Shown here: positions 31,489 through 39,374 of the stretch, one piece after another | How the letters are laid out: each line of letters begins with the position of its first letter | Position numbering within the stretch: position 1 is the stretch's first letter | Virus record (IMG/VR): IMGVR_UViG_3300032087_005453 | Location: 1-64,000 of that record | Length of the DNA stretch: 64,000 bases | Source of the DNA: a virus | Direction: 5' to 3' (one strand) | Translations under genes and position numbers: made by a program | The notes under the pieces: generated by a model | The model's database searches: none | What the model saw: the letters and a program-made list of their open reading frames with translations, nothing else | What the model was told of the DNA's origin: nothing

Positions 31489-31878
31489 CTACCTAGCAAA
31501 TGTAAAAAAATCAACAAACTTATCAAAATATAAACCTAGTAGAAAAGTTCCAATTGGCAAACCTGTGATAGCGAGAAAGAATCCTGCTTTAAATTTAGAT
31601 AAAGAATTACTTAATATAAAATTTTTAGCAGATATTTTAGCTGCTTCTGTAAGAAATTCATTTCTTTCTTCTACAGCTTTTTTAACATCAATTGGTTTTC
31701 CGTGAATACAATATTCTGGTTGCTCATCGGCCCTAGCTAATGCCTGACGAATGGCTCTTTCTGTGAACAGCATTTTCTGACCTTTGCCGGTGTGAATAAA
31801 AAAGTAATACTGGTCAACACCATTATATGTTCTTTTATTTTTAACACGATATAAGAATGAAGGAAAAAGATGCTTCAT
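31489..31878 (-). CDS. Unknown small protein with one or two membrane segments, between nrdB and nrdA
   Basis: A 129-residue protein. The N-terminal part is basic and mixed. The C-terminal 30 residues (FKAGFFLAITGLPIGTFLLGLYFDKFVDFFTF) are hydrophobic, so it is probably tail-anchored in the membrane. No known family is recognised. It is unusual to find a membrane protein between the two RNR genes; it may be an inserted or unrelated gene. Confidence 0.7.
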   Translation of the reverse strand: MKHLFPSFLYRVKNKRTYNGVDQYYFFIHTGKGQKMLFTERAIRQALARADEQPEYCIHGKPIDVKKAVEERNEFLTEAAKISAKNFILSNSLSKFKAGFFLAITGLPIGTFLLGLYFDKFVDFFTFAR

Positions 31879-31901
31879 GCTTTACCTTTCTAAAATATGG
31901 A

Positions 31902-34154
31902 TTAGATTGAGCAAGCCCCACCTGCACAGCCAGAGTCGTCATCAATATCCGATGTCATATTCTTTTCAGTCTCTCCGTCACCATCAGGCGTATTGCAATA
32001 GTATAGATTCTTTATTCCATGTTTAAAAGCATAAATCTGATCTTTAATCAAAACACTCAAAGGAATATTGCCATTGTCGTAATGACTGTAGTTATAGTAA
32101 AGATTTAAGCTAATTGACATATCTACAAACTTCTGGATAACAGAAGCAATATCAATCATACCTTTATTGCTGGTCATTTCCCAAGCTTGAGTATAATATT
32201 TTTTCTTGCTGGAAAAGTTTGGAACCAACTGCTTAAGGACTCCGTTTTTAGCTTTCTTGTATGACAAAAGACTTCTTACAGGCTCAATACCATTAGTACT
32301 GTTTTGGATAACAGAACTACTTTCACATGGCATAATTGCTGATAAAGTGGAGTGTCTTAGGCCAAATTCCTTAATTCTTCCACGAAGACCTTCCCAATCC
32401 ATTTTGTATTCAACCTTAACAAGATCGTCAACAGACTTATTGTACCAATCAATGGGGAGAAGTCCATCAGCATATTTAGTTTCATTGAATTTAGGGCATG
32501 GTCCTTTTTCTTCAGCGAGCTTGCACGATTCACTAATAAGGTTATACTGGATCTCTTCCATGATCTCATGAACAAGAACGAGTGCCTGTGGATCATCGTA
32601 TGTTAGTTTATTTTTAGCGAGAAATCCCGCAAGGTTGGTGACACCAATACCAAGAGATCTACGATTCTTTGTAAAGTTTTCTCCAGCTTTAACTGGATAA
32701 TCTTGATAATCAATGATTGCCTCAAGAGAACGAACTGCTGCGGCACATGCTGTTTGAATTGCTCTACTACCCGTCATTTCAATTAAGTTAATTGCCGATA
32801 GCATACAAATACCGATCTCTCCCTCTTCATCTTCAATCGAAGTGATTGGTTTTGTTGGGTGGAGGATTTCCTGACAAAGATTACTCATCCGTACAGGAAC
32901 ATTCCAAGAACTGTGTTCATTGGCGTTGTCAATATTCATAGCATAGATTCTACCAGTTTCGAGTCGCTCACGACTGTAAATCTCAGCAAGCTTGACGGCA
33001 GGAATCTTCTTTCGGAATAGTAGACCTCTTGCGTTTTCGTACTTCTTGTACAGTTCTTCAAACTTTTCATTATCGCCAAATGCCTCATAAAGATCTGGCA
33101 CTTCATTTGGACTGAACAGAGAAATTGTTTCATTAGCGATCAGTCTCTCATAGAATAGCTTACAAAACTGCACAGAGTAATCAAGCTTACGAACTCTATT
33201 GTCGTCAGTTCCAGCATTGTTCTTTAGCTGAACAACATCTTGAATCTCATAATGCCAAAATGGAATGTGAACTGTCGCACTCCCGCCGCGAATACCGTTT
33301 TGAGATGTAGACTTAACAGCACTCTCAAAATTCTTCAGATATGGAATGAGTCCGGTGTGAATGACTTCGCCACCACGAATCGGAGAATTAATTGGGCGAA
33401 TACGACCAATATTCAGTCCGATACCAGCACGGCGAGCCGTGTAGCGACCAACAGCGTGTACTGAAGAGAAGATACTGTCAAGATCGTCGTCAACATCAAC
33501 CAAAACACAGCTTGCGAACTGACGAATGGAAGTTCTAACTCCAGCCATGATCGGAGTTGGAAGGTTGACTTTGAACGTTGAGTATGTATCATATGCTTTT
33601 TTGACAGACTTAACATCGTCAAACAGACACATAGCAATTAGCATATATGCAATCTGTGGTGTTTCGTAGATAACTCCGGTGGATCTGTTCTTGACAAGAT
33701 ACTTGTCAACCATCTGCTGAAGACCGGAATATGTAAACAGATCATCTCTATCATGTACAATGTGCGATCCAATCTTTTTGATATCGCCCTCGCTCCACTT
33801 CTCTAGAATCTGAGGATCATAGATTCCATTATCGACATTCAACTGAATTTGATGTAGAAGACTGGGAGGTGTTGTTGCGTGACCCCAAACATCTTTTCTG
33901 AGGTCCATATTCAGCAACTTGGCGGCAACGTATTGGTAGTTTGGATTATCTTCTGAGATTAGATCGCTAGAAGACTTGATCAAGATCTTATGAATATCCT
34001 TAGAGCTAATGCCATCAAATAAAGAGAGTCTTGCATTCATTGCAATTTCAGAAAACGACACTCCGTTTATTCCGTCAGTCGCCCATTCTAAAACCTTATG
34101 GATCTTGTCAACATCGTAATCTTCAAGTGATCCATTTCTCTTCTTTATTTGCAT
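31902..34154 (-). CDS. nrdA: Ribonucleotide reductase class I, alpha subunit
   Basis: A 750-residue catalytic subunit. It has an N-terminal ATP-cone (KKRNGSLEDYDVDKIHKVLEWA), SCVLVDVDDDLDSIFSS (redox Cys), RRAGIGLNIG, RMSNLCQEILHP (catalytic region) and MPCESSSVIQNSTNGIEPVRSLLS. The C-terminal redox pair is CAGGAC. It reduces ribonucleotides for phage DNA synthesis with NrdB. It is the first gene after the terminator at 34179-34208, so a promoter must lie in the gap at 34155-34178; I see no clear box. Confidence 0.96.
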   Translation of the reverse strand: MQIKKRNGSLEDYDVDKIHKVLEWATDGINGVSFSEIAMNARLSLFDGISSKDIHKILIKSSSDLISEDNPNYQYVAAKLLNMDLRKDVWGHATTPPSLLHQIQLNVDNGIYDPQILEKWSEGDIKKIGSHIVHDRDDLFTYSGLQQMVDKYLVKNRSTGVIYETPQIAYMLIAMCLFDDVKSVKKAYDTYSTFKVNLPTPIMAGVRTSIRQFASCVLVDVDDDLDSIFSSVHAVGRYTARRAGIGLNIGRIRPINSPIRGGEVIHTGLIPYLKNFESAVKSTSQNGIRGGSATVHIPFWHYEIQDVVQLKNNAGTDDNRVRKLDYSVQFCKLFYERLIANETISLFSPNEVPDLYEAFGDNEKFEELYKKYENARGLLFRKKIPAVKLAEIYSRERLETGRIYAMNIDNANEHSSWNVPVRMSNLCQEILHPTKPITSIEDEEGEIGICMLSAINLIEMTGSRAIQTACAAAVRSLEAIIDYQDYPVKAGENFTKNRRSLGIGVTNLAGFLAKNKLTYDDPQALVLVHEIMEEIQYNLISESCKLAEEKGPCPKFNETKYADGLLPIDWYNKSVDDLVKVEYKMDWEGLRGRIKEFGLRHSTLSAIMPCESSSVIQNSTNGIEPVRSLLSYKKAKNGVLKQLVPNFSSKKKYYTQAWEMTSNKGMIDIASVIQKFVDMSISLNLYYNYSHYDNGNIPLSVLIKDQIYAFKHGIKNLYYCNTPDGDGETEKNMTSDIDDDSGCAGGACSI

Positions 34155-34178
34155 TGTACGACTTTCAAAATATAGGGA

Positions 34179-34208
34179 TAAAAAATACCAGCAGATTGCT
34201 CCGCTGGT
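34179..34208 (-). terminator. Rho-independent terminator with GCAA tetraloop
   Basis: On the minus strand CCAGCGGA pairs with TCTGCTGG (one G-U) around a GCAA tetraloop, followed by ATTTTTTAT. It lies after the stop of the 34236-34520 gene and before nrdA. It separates the membrane/exported-protein group from the RNR group. Confidence 0.85.
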
Positions 34209-34235
34209 TAAGTTGTACTAAGTTTTATTATGCTG

Positions 34236-34520
34236 TCAACTAATCTGTTCGTAAGTAAATGGAATATCTGGAAAGTTGTCTAATTCCAAAACCCCACCTT
34301 TGTCGGAAAAATGTACACCAGAAAGCTTGATAGAAAATGATATAATTTTCTTGATTGAAATAACAGGCTGGTTTTTTGGAAAAGAGACAACGACTGATGT
34401 ATCATTTTTTTTAATATTGATGTCAGTATCTTTATCACATTTTATCTTAAAACCTCTTACTGAAAATCCATCCTCAGAAAATATTTGATCAACTATTTTG
34501 AATATTTCATCAAATGTCAT
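34236..34520 (-). CDS. Unknown 94-residue protein
   Basis: A small, beta-rich protein (TDINIKKNDTSVVVSFPKNQPVISIKK) with no known motif. Its start overlaps the stop of the exported thioredoxin gene by 4 nt, so it is made with it. It is the last gene before the terminator at 34179-34208. Confidence 0.65.
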   Translation of the reverse strand: MTFDEIFKIVDQIFSEDGFSVRGFKIKCDKDTDINIKKNDTSVVVSFPKNQPVISIKKIISFSIKLSGVHFSDKGGVLELDNFPDIPFTYEQIS

Positions 34521-35257
34521 TGCTGATACGCCTTGAGTTTATTCAATACAAATTCAGCAGTACATCCTCCAACCCAAAATTCTTTGAATTGCCCATTAAC
34601 CTCTATTACAAACTGTGGTATGCTAGTGCTCTTAGTTAGTTTTACATTTTCTGACCATCTTTTTTTATCTTTATCAATATCTACGACCTCATAATTAGAA
34701 AAACTTTTTCTGACTTTAGGAAGTTCGTTTTTCTTAAAAACCTGACAAGGCCCACACCAAGAAGCAGAAAATATAACCAACTTAACTTTTGCTTTTAGAA
34801 GTGCATCTAAATCTCTCATTAGATTAGATTCTATAGTGGCTACATCCTTTTCACATCCACAATTAACACAGTCACATCGGCCATCAGTGCAATTACATGT
34901 ACCATTATTATAGCACTTGCAGTCAGATGATTCACTGGTATTTTGGTCTGAAGATCCACTTTTGACGCAATTACATATACCATCACCTTCGTTAAAACAC
35001 TGACATGGCGTTTTATGTCCGTCGCCATGAATCATGACTTTACTTCCGTCGCAGTCACATTTAGTTACTGGATCTGGTGTAGGAGGATCTGGTGTGTCTG
35101 AAGATTCTGTTGATTGAACAATAAATGATATATAACCTTCATTTTTAACTTCGTCAAACTGAAACACATTTCTGTCGTCAGCATTTAATACAAACATATC
35201 AAATGGAATAAAAGAAATTAACAGTAGGACTAATATTGTTATAGATTTTCTATTCAT
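34517..35257 (-). CDS. Exported thioredoxin-like protein with seven CxC pairs
   Basis: A 246-residue protein. Residues 1-25 look like a signal peptide or membrane anchor (KSITILVLLLISFIPF). A Pro-rich linker is followed at residues 67-135 by seven CxC pairs spaced 5-16 residues apart, within Gly/Asp/Asn-rich sequence. The C-terminal thioredoxin fold has the active site WCGPC at 167-171 and cis-Pro in SIPQF. Thioredoxin domains exchange disulfides. The CxC array could bind metal or act as a chain of redox pairs. Its exported location argues against serving cytosolic RNR, despite the neighbouring nrdA. The Cys array is not known to me from any phage thioredoxin. Confidence 0.85.
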   Translation of the reverse strand: MNRKSITILVLLLISFIPFDMFVLNADDRNVFQFDEVKNEGYISFIVQSTESSDTPDPPTPDPVTKCDCDGSKVMIHGDGHKTPCQCFNEGDGICNCVKSGSSDQNTSESSDCKCYNNGTCNCTDGRCDCVNCGCEKDVATIESNLMRDLDALLKAKVKLVIFSASWCGPCQVFKKNELPKVRKSFSNYEVVDIDKDKKRWSENVKLTKSTSIPQFVIEVNGQFKEFWVGGCTAEFVLNKLKAYQQ

Positions 35258-36171
35258 TAGATTATCCTTGTGTTTAGCTTATTAACTCTTTTTTCGAATC
35301 CATCATAACCACTGTACGCCCAACAATCACCAGTTTTTAGAATTTTTCTTTCGATATCATCTGCATCAACCCAGAAAGATCCATCCGGTTGATTATTTCT
35401 TTTTGGACCTCCATTCCATTTTCCCCAACTATTTTGTACTAAAACGCCAGGTCTTTTGTAAGCATCGTCAACACCAAGAATACACATTTGATGATGCCAT
35501 GTACCTTGAGGTCTAGCGAATCCCTCTGAATCTCTTCTTGATGAAAATCCTTGGCTACTTGCTATAGTAACAGCATAGCCATTAGCAATTAAATCTCTAA
35601 CTTCATTATAGCTTCTTACTTGAGATACCGTAATAACCGGGTGGTCTTTGACAATTTCTACAAATTCTTGAGGTAACTTATATCCTTTTCTACCCCAAGT
35701 TCTGGCTTTACTTCCTGAATAATTTGTTAAATCAATATTTCCATATTGTGCTCTTGGCAAGGCACCATATTGATTTACATATTTTGCAGCCCAAATACCA
35801 AATGAGCCATCACTATTACCAAGTCTACCTTTGCCAATAACGTTTCTACTACCCCAATAAATATCTTCAGTTGATGTTCTAGCAACCCACTTTTCGTTTT
35901 CACCCTTTATAAAAATATCCACACATTTGATCGCATCAACAGCATATGCCGCACCATGAGCAACACAGTCGCCAATAGTTTGCTTTCTTATTGGAAAACT
36001 TCCGGAAACCTTTTCGATGATATCGTACAGTAACACCTTTTTGTTTTTGCCAGAATCCTTTTTTATTTGAGAATGAATATCCGAAAAAACAGGAAATGGG
36101 AGGCTTTCCATCGCCTGCTCCACTTCCTGCGGGTCATCAATCCATCCACATAAATCGGATAGGTCACTCAT
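35257..36171 (-). CDS. Papain-like (C1) cysteine peptidase
   Basis: A 304-residue protein with the C1 papain pattern: catalytic Cys in TIGDCVAHG (C69), His in WHHQMCILGVDD (H226 or H227) and Asn in VQNSWGKWNGG (N247). No signal peptide is visible. C1 peptidases cut proteins; in phages they are rare, and here it may act on virion or host proteins, or on host-envelope peptides. It sits between small membrane proteins and the exported thioredoxin, sharing overlaps with both, so a joint function in lysis or envelope remodelling is possible. The extension before C69 is short for an inhibitory propeptide. Confidence 0.85.
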   Translation of the reverse strand: MSDLSDLCGWIDDPQEVEQAMESLPFPVFSDIHSQIKKDSGKNKKVLLYDIIEKVSGSFPIRKQTIGDCVAHGAAYAVDAIKCVDIFIKGENEKWVARTSTEDIYWGSRNVIGKGRLGNSDGSFGIWAAKYVNQYGALPRAQYGNIDLTNYSGSKARTWGRKGYKLPQEFVEIVKDHPVITVSQVRSYNEVRDLIANGYAVTIASSQGFSSRRDSEGFARPQGTWHHQMCILGVDDAYKRPGVLVQNSWGKWNGGPKRNNQPDGSFWVDADDIERKILKTGDCWAYSGYDGFEKRVNKLNTRII

Positions 36172-36604
36172 ATTTTGTAGCCTCCGCTAAGTCTTTAAAT
36201 ATCTTAGCAAATTCTTTTCTTTCTTGGTCGGTTTTGAGATCTTTGGGTATATCATACTCTACGCTTACCAAATAATCAGAAACAGCATCCGTAAAATCGG
36301 AATACTTATCTCTTTCCCAACCATAACTTGATTGTACTCTGCCAAGTATCGGGTCGAATTGAGAAGTATTAACCATTGTCTCACATTTTAAGAGATATTC
36401 TGCACCACCAGAAAATAGTTTATGAATTAACTCTTTATCTTCTTTAGAATCTATTTTAGTAAATTCTTCTTGTACGAGTTTTAATTCATTACTAGCATCA
36501 TTCTGAATTAGCATTGCTTGATCTGACTTCATGAGCCAAACCGAGCCAGCTATTATCATGGCAGCAACTGAGATAACTAATGAAGTTGAATTATTTTTAT
36601 CCAT
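36164..36604 (-). CDS. Unknown membrane-anchored protein
   Basis: A 146-residue protein. Residues 7-25 (SLVISVAAMIIAGSVWLM) form one N-terminal membrane segment. The rest is a charged, helical domain with a KEDKELIHKLFSGGAEYLLKC stretch, probably exposed outside or in the periplasm. It overlaps the papain-like gene by 8 nt and the preceding membrane gene by 8 nt. No family is recognised; a spanin-like role is conceivable but no motif supports it. Confidence 0.7.
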   Translation of the reverse strand: MDKNNSTSLVISVAAMIIAGSVWLMKSDQAMLIQNDASNELKLVQEEFTKIDSKEDKELIHKLFSGGAEYLLKCETMVNTSQFDPILGRVQSSYGWERDKYSDFTDAVSDYLVSVEYDIPKDLKTDQERKEFAKIFKDLAEATKYE

Positions 36605-37004
36605 CTACATTTACCTCTTTTTCATTTTTTGGCTCAACAGCAATGCTTTTTGCTTTAAAAAGGAAGTTGTTGAGGTCAATAACATTACTCAAAGCTTCTT
36701 TAGAAGCTAACTCATCCGCCCTCGTTCTTAAATAGGAGAGACACATGAAGTCAATAAGATCTTTGTTGTCGCTATTGAGTAGTTGCTCAATTGAAGTAAT
36801 TTTAGTCATTTTCACTTTGTCCTTTTTAATGCTAAATAAACTTTTAAAACTAGCAGATGTTAGCAATATATATATTCCACCGACTCCAGCAATACCCATC
36901 TGAACAAAATACTGAATATCAGCAACATCTTTGTCTACCAACTGCCAATATCCAGCCATTCCCCCAGATACTAGAATCAATGCAAGTCCTATCAAAGCAT
37001 TCAT
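36597..37004 (-). CDS. Unknown protein with two membrane segments
   Basis: A 135-residue protein. The first 55 residues hold two hydrophobic segments (LIGLALILVSGGMAGYWQL and FVQMGIAGVGGIYILLTS), followed by a cytoplasmic-type charged tail. The size and topology are compatible with a holin-like or accessory lysis protein. It lies next to the candidate holin at 37009, with a 4-nt gap. Confidence 0.65.
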   Translation of the reverse strand: MNALIGLALILVSGGMAGYWQLVDKDVADIQYFVQMGIAGVGGIYILLTSASFKSLFSIKKDKVKMTKITSIEQLLNSDNKDLIDFMCLSYLRTRADELASKEALSNVIDLNNFLFKAKSIAVEPKNEKEVNVDG

Positions 37005-37008
37005 TCAA

Positions 37009-37224
37009 TCAACCTTTCTTTGTGTTGTCCTTAATCCATTTAATTAGAGAATCAAGACCAACTGAAATAATTGGAACAACAAGCATACCTGTAGCACCAA
37101 GATCAAGATGTCCAAGATTATCAGCAACATATGTTAATGCTGCCGCACCTCCGACAAGTACTGCATTTTTTACTAAATTGGCTACATCCGCTTTGTTTAA
37201 ACTAAAACTTTTTGAATTTTCCAT
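37009..37224 (-). CDS. Candidate holin-like small membrane protein
   Basis: A 71-residue protein with two hydrophobic stretches (VKNAVLVGGAAALTYVA and TGMLVVPIISVGLDSLI) flanked by a charged N-terminus and basic tail (KWIKDNTKKG). This is the typical architecture of class II holins. Lysis function is inferred from size and topology only. It heads a run of four genes with membrane or peptidase features. Confidence 0.55.
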   Translation of the reverse strand: MENSKSFSLNKADVANLVKNAVLVGGAAALTYVADNLGHLDLGATGMLVVPIISVGLDSLIKWIKDNTKKG

Positions 37225-37234
37225 TTTAACCCCT

Positions 37235-37744
37235 TTACTGATCTAAACCTAAAACTAATATTTTGTAATTTACACCAGAACCTTGATCGTTCAACTCAAA
37301 AGCCTTATTGCTAGCAGTAACAACGGTTCCAGTGTACACATCATTGTAAGAAAAAGAAGAATATGGTTTTACAACAAGATTACCAGACCCACCATTGAAA
37401 ATATTTGTGAAAGCATTCGTGCCCGTGGCGGTAACTGTAAAATCATATCCTTCTGTGGTAGAATCATTATAAACTGAGAAGTGTTTCACTCCAGAAAAGT
37501 TTATATTTTGACTCGAACCAAAAGTAGTTTGACTTATTGCTTGTAAATCAAACTCGACCGTCCCGCCAGATGGCAGAACTCCAGTTATAGACACTCCGTT
37601 AGTTACTTGATTATCTCCACTGCCATAAGTATAGGACGAAGATAAATTCTTTGAATCCGTCAAAGAAGCAGATTCTCCAGCATTCGTCTCTGTTAGAGTG
37701 AAACTGGACTTATTATTATATGTTGCTGTTATAGATAGAGCCAT
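37235..37744 (-). CDS. Unknown beta-rich protein, likely structural
   Basis: A 169-residue, Ser/Thr/Gly/Asn-rich protein with repeated short beta strands (ALSITATYNNKSSFTLTETNAG, VSITGVLPSGGTVEFDLQAIS). The composition fits a virion decoration or fibre-associated protein. There is no Cys. It lies between the holin-like and PAS genes. No family is recognised. Confidence 0.6.
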   Translation of the reverse strand: MALSITATYNNKSSFTLTETNAGESASLTDSKNLSSSYTYGSGDNQVTNGVSITGVLPSGGTVEFDLQAISQTTFGSSQNINFSGVKHFSVYNDSTTEGYDFTVTATGTNAFTNIFNGGSGNLVVKPYSSFSYNDVYTGTVVTASNKAFELNDQGSGVNYKILVLGLDQ

Positions 37745-37745
37745 A

Positions 37746-38300
37746 TTATTGTTCTTTCAATTCTATGGTTCCAACTGAAATTCCATTGGGAATTCCAATG
37801 ACCGTTACGTTAACGTTAACTTCTTTACGTGACTTTGTCAAGACTGAACAAGAAATATATCTTTCAAATATTTGAGTATCAGTGGGGTCATTTATTTTTG
37901 AAATAAACTTTTGACGATGTGTATCTTTTAAAGCGTCTGGAATTAATGAATGCAATGATTTACCAACTATTTCTGATTTGGTATAACCTAACATTTCCAA
38001 CGCTCCATTTGACCATGCAAATATTTTACCTTCATAGTCTACCCCAATAAGAGTATTATTTGAAGTATTGATTACCTTTTTTAATAATTCTTGATCATGT
38101 CTATTATCTATTTTATCAATACATTTTTTAGTCAAAGATATTTCATGAGACAAATCTTCTTGCAATACTTGCGTTTTTTGCAATATAGTGGATACATTTT
38201 TTATAAGTACGATGTTTAACGCAGATAAAATACCAAACGCAAAAATTAGACTAAATACTAATATATTTACGACATAATTATTGTTGTGGCTTCGAGACAT
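37746..38300 (-). CDS. Membrane-anchored PAS-domain protein
   Basis: A 184-residue protein. ATG 38300 follows AAGGA. Residues 9-33 are one membrane helix (YVVNILVFSLIFAFGILSAL), then a coiled-coil-like stretch, then a PAS domain (about 75-180) with LIGVDYEGKIFAWSNGALEMLGYTKSEIVGKSLHSLIPD, a textbook PAS signature. PAS domains sense ligands, redox or light, or pair proteins. No kinase or cyclase output domain follows. Phage proteins with this layout are rare. The gene overlaps the coiled-coil membrane gene at 38278 by 23 nt, so the two are co-translated. Confidence 0.8.
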   Translation of the reverse strand: MSRSHNNNYVVNILVFSLIFAFGILSALNIVLIKNVSTILQKTQVLQEDLSHEISLTKKCIDKIDNRHDQELLKKVINTSNNTLIGVDYEGKIFAWSNGALEMLGYTKSEIVGKSLHSLIPDALKDTHRQKFISKINDPTDTQIFERYISCSVLTKSRKEVNVNVTVIGIPNGISVGTIELKEQ

Positions 38301-38562
38301 TTTCAATCCTTATCTGCAATTTTTCTAATTGATTTTGAATCTCCATATTCTGCTCTAGATTTTTTCTATACATTTCATCAAAATCATCATCACGTCGTTG
38401 TATATACTGCAACCATTCCCCTCGCTCACTTTGATGCCTTTCTTCTATTGACGGTATGTGTTTTACCACCAAATACCAAACAAGAGCACCAAAACCACCA
38501 GCGGTTGCTAATTGCACGAGAGGTTCAATCCAAGATGTAAAATCACTAGGATTATCATTCAT
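38278..38562 (-). CDS. Small membrane protein with coiled coil
   Basis: A 94-residue protein. One hydrophobic segment (VQLATAGGFGALVWYLVV) near residues 17-34 is followed by a long charged coiled coil (ERHQSERGEWLQYIQRRDDDFDEMYRKNLEQNMEIQNQLEKLQIRIE). GGAGG lies 6 nt before ATG 38562, directly after the T-tract of the structured element. It may form a complex with the PAS protein encoded next. The topology is also like some holin/antiholin partners. Confidence 0.7.
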   Translation of the reverse strand: MNDNPSDFTSWIEPLVQLATAGGFGALVWYLVVKHIPSIEERHQSERGEWLQYIQRRDDDFDEMYRKNLEQNMEIQNQLEKLQIRIENVSKPQQ

Positions 38563-38573
38563 AACTTGCCTCC

Positions 38574-38654
38574 AAAAAACAACCCTAGACTCCGGATGAA
38601 GCTGTGAATTTAGATCTAGTCTAAATAACTTTCTAAATCCGGATATCTAGGGTT
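38574..38654 (-). terminator. Structured terminator-like RNA element, copy 3
   Basis: On the minus strand a 9-bp outer stem (AACCCTAGA with TCTAGGGTT) surrounds the 53-nt conserved domain and is followed by GTTTTTT. The domain has the CCGGAT/ATCCGG inner stem and an apical TTAGA-CTAGA-TCTAA hairpin. The ribosome site GGAGG of the 38278-38562 gene begins right after the T-tract, which makes regulation by attenuation possible. It lies in the gap after the structural-type gene 38669-39295. Confidence 0.72.
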
Positions 38655-38668
38655 TCAATGATAATTAC

Positions 38669-39295
38669 TTACGCACCGGAACGGGCTTTGTAATCATCTT
38701 GTTTTGCATCAATCGCACCGTACATGTAAGCCAATTCACCAGGAATGGACTTGTATGTTACGAATTGACCTTGATCTACAGCATCAGATGCATTGTTTGT
38801 AGGCAGCTTGAATGTAATATCTCCAGTAGAAGGTGGAGTGCTCCAGTTTGTTCTCTGACCTGAGATTCCAACACCTCTCCAATATCCGGAGCGATGTGCA
38901 GTTGTGAGCAAAGCACCTTTAGCACTATCAGTAACATTATTCTTAGGACGATTTCTTGGAATACCATTGATTTGAAGAACAGTATTTGATTGATTGTTGA
39001 TCTTAGTTGTAACAGTTCTGATAATAAACTGATCTTGATCATAAGCAAATGTACCACCGGTATCTGCTTTTTGAGCACTATATGCGTGTGCCGCACCAGA
39101 TGCTTCAAGAACTAGAACCCTTCTTTCTCTACCATCAATAGCATTGTCTGTCAGATTGAAGGTTTGAGTGATAGGCCCAGCAGTTGTGTCAGTGGCAGAT
39201 GTAATACCAATGACTGTTCCACCATCAGCTTTTTCTGTTGGTGAAGAGTTATCACCAGTTGTTCCGTAAATAATTGTGTTTGGGAGTAAAGCCAT
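38669..39295 (-). CDS. Unknown beta-rich protein, likely virion structural
   Basis: A 208-residue protein rich in Thr, Ser, Gly and Asn (LLPNTIIYGTTGDNSSPTEKADGGTVIGITSATDTTAGPITQTFNLTDNAI). It has the composition of a fibre, capsid decoration or tail protein, with no Cys. It is the first gene after the TATAAATA promoter at 39362-39369, which suggests late expression. It is followed by the structured element at 38574. Confidence 0.65.
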   Translation of the reverse strand: MALLPNTIIYGTTGDNSSPTEKADGGTVIGITSATDTTAGPITQTFNLTDNAIDGRERRVLVLEASGAAHAYSAQKADTGGTFAYDQDQFIIRTVTTKINNQSNTVLQINGIPRNRPKNNVTDSAKGALLTTAHRSGYWRGVGISGQRTNWSTPPSTGDITFKLPTNNASDAVDQGQFVTYKSIPGELAYMYGAIDAKQDDYKARSGA

Positions 39296-39361
39296 TTTAA
39301 TACCTTTCAGCTTTAATTACCCTGTCCTGTTTTTCCTAAAAATAATGTTCCACATCCACTA

Positions 39362-39369
39362 TATTTATA
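39362..39369 (-). promoter_or_regulatory. T4-late-like promoter TATAAATA
   Basis: The minus strand reads GGTGTATAAATATAG in the gap upstream of the structural-type gene 38669-39295, about 65 nt before its start. TATAAATA is the T4 late promoter sequence recognised by a gp55-type sigma factor; such a sigma gene is at 12836-13333. GGTGTATA at its left edge is shared with the sites at 379 and 2074. Confidence 0.65.
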
Positions 39370-39374
39370 CACCT

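Noticed and set aside
34517-35257. Thioredoxin as the electron donor of the phage RNR
   Set aside because: The N-terminus is a signal-type hydrophobic stretch, so the protein should act outside the cytoplasm, where RNR is not found.
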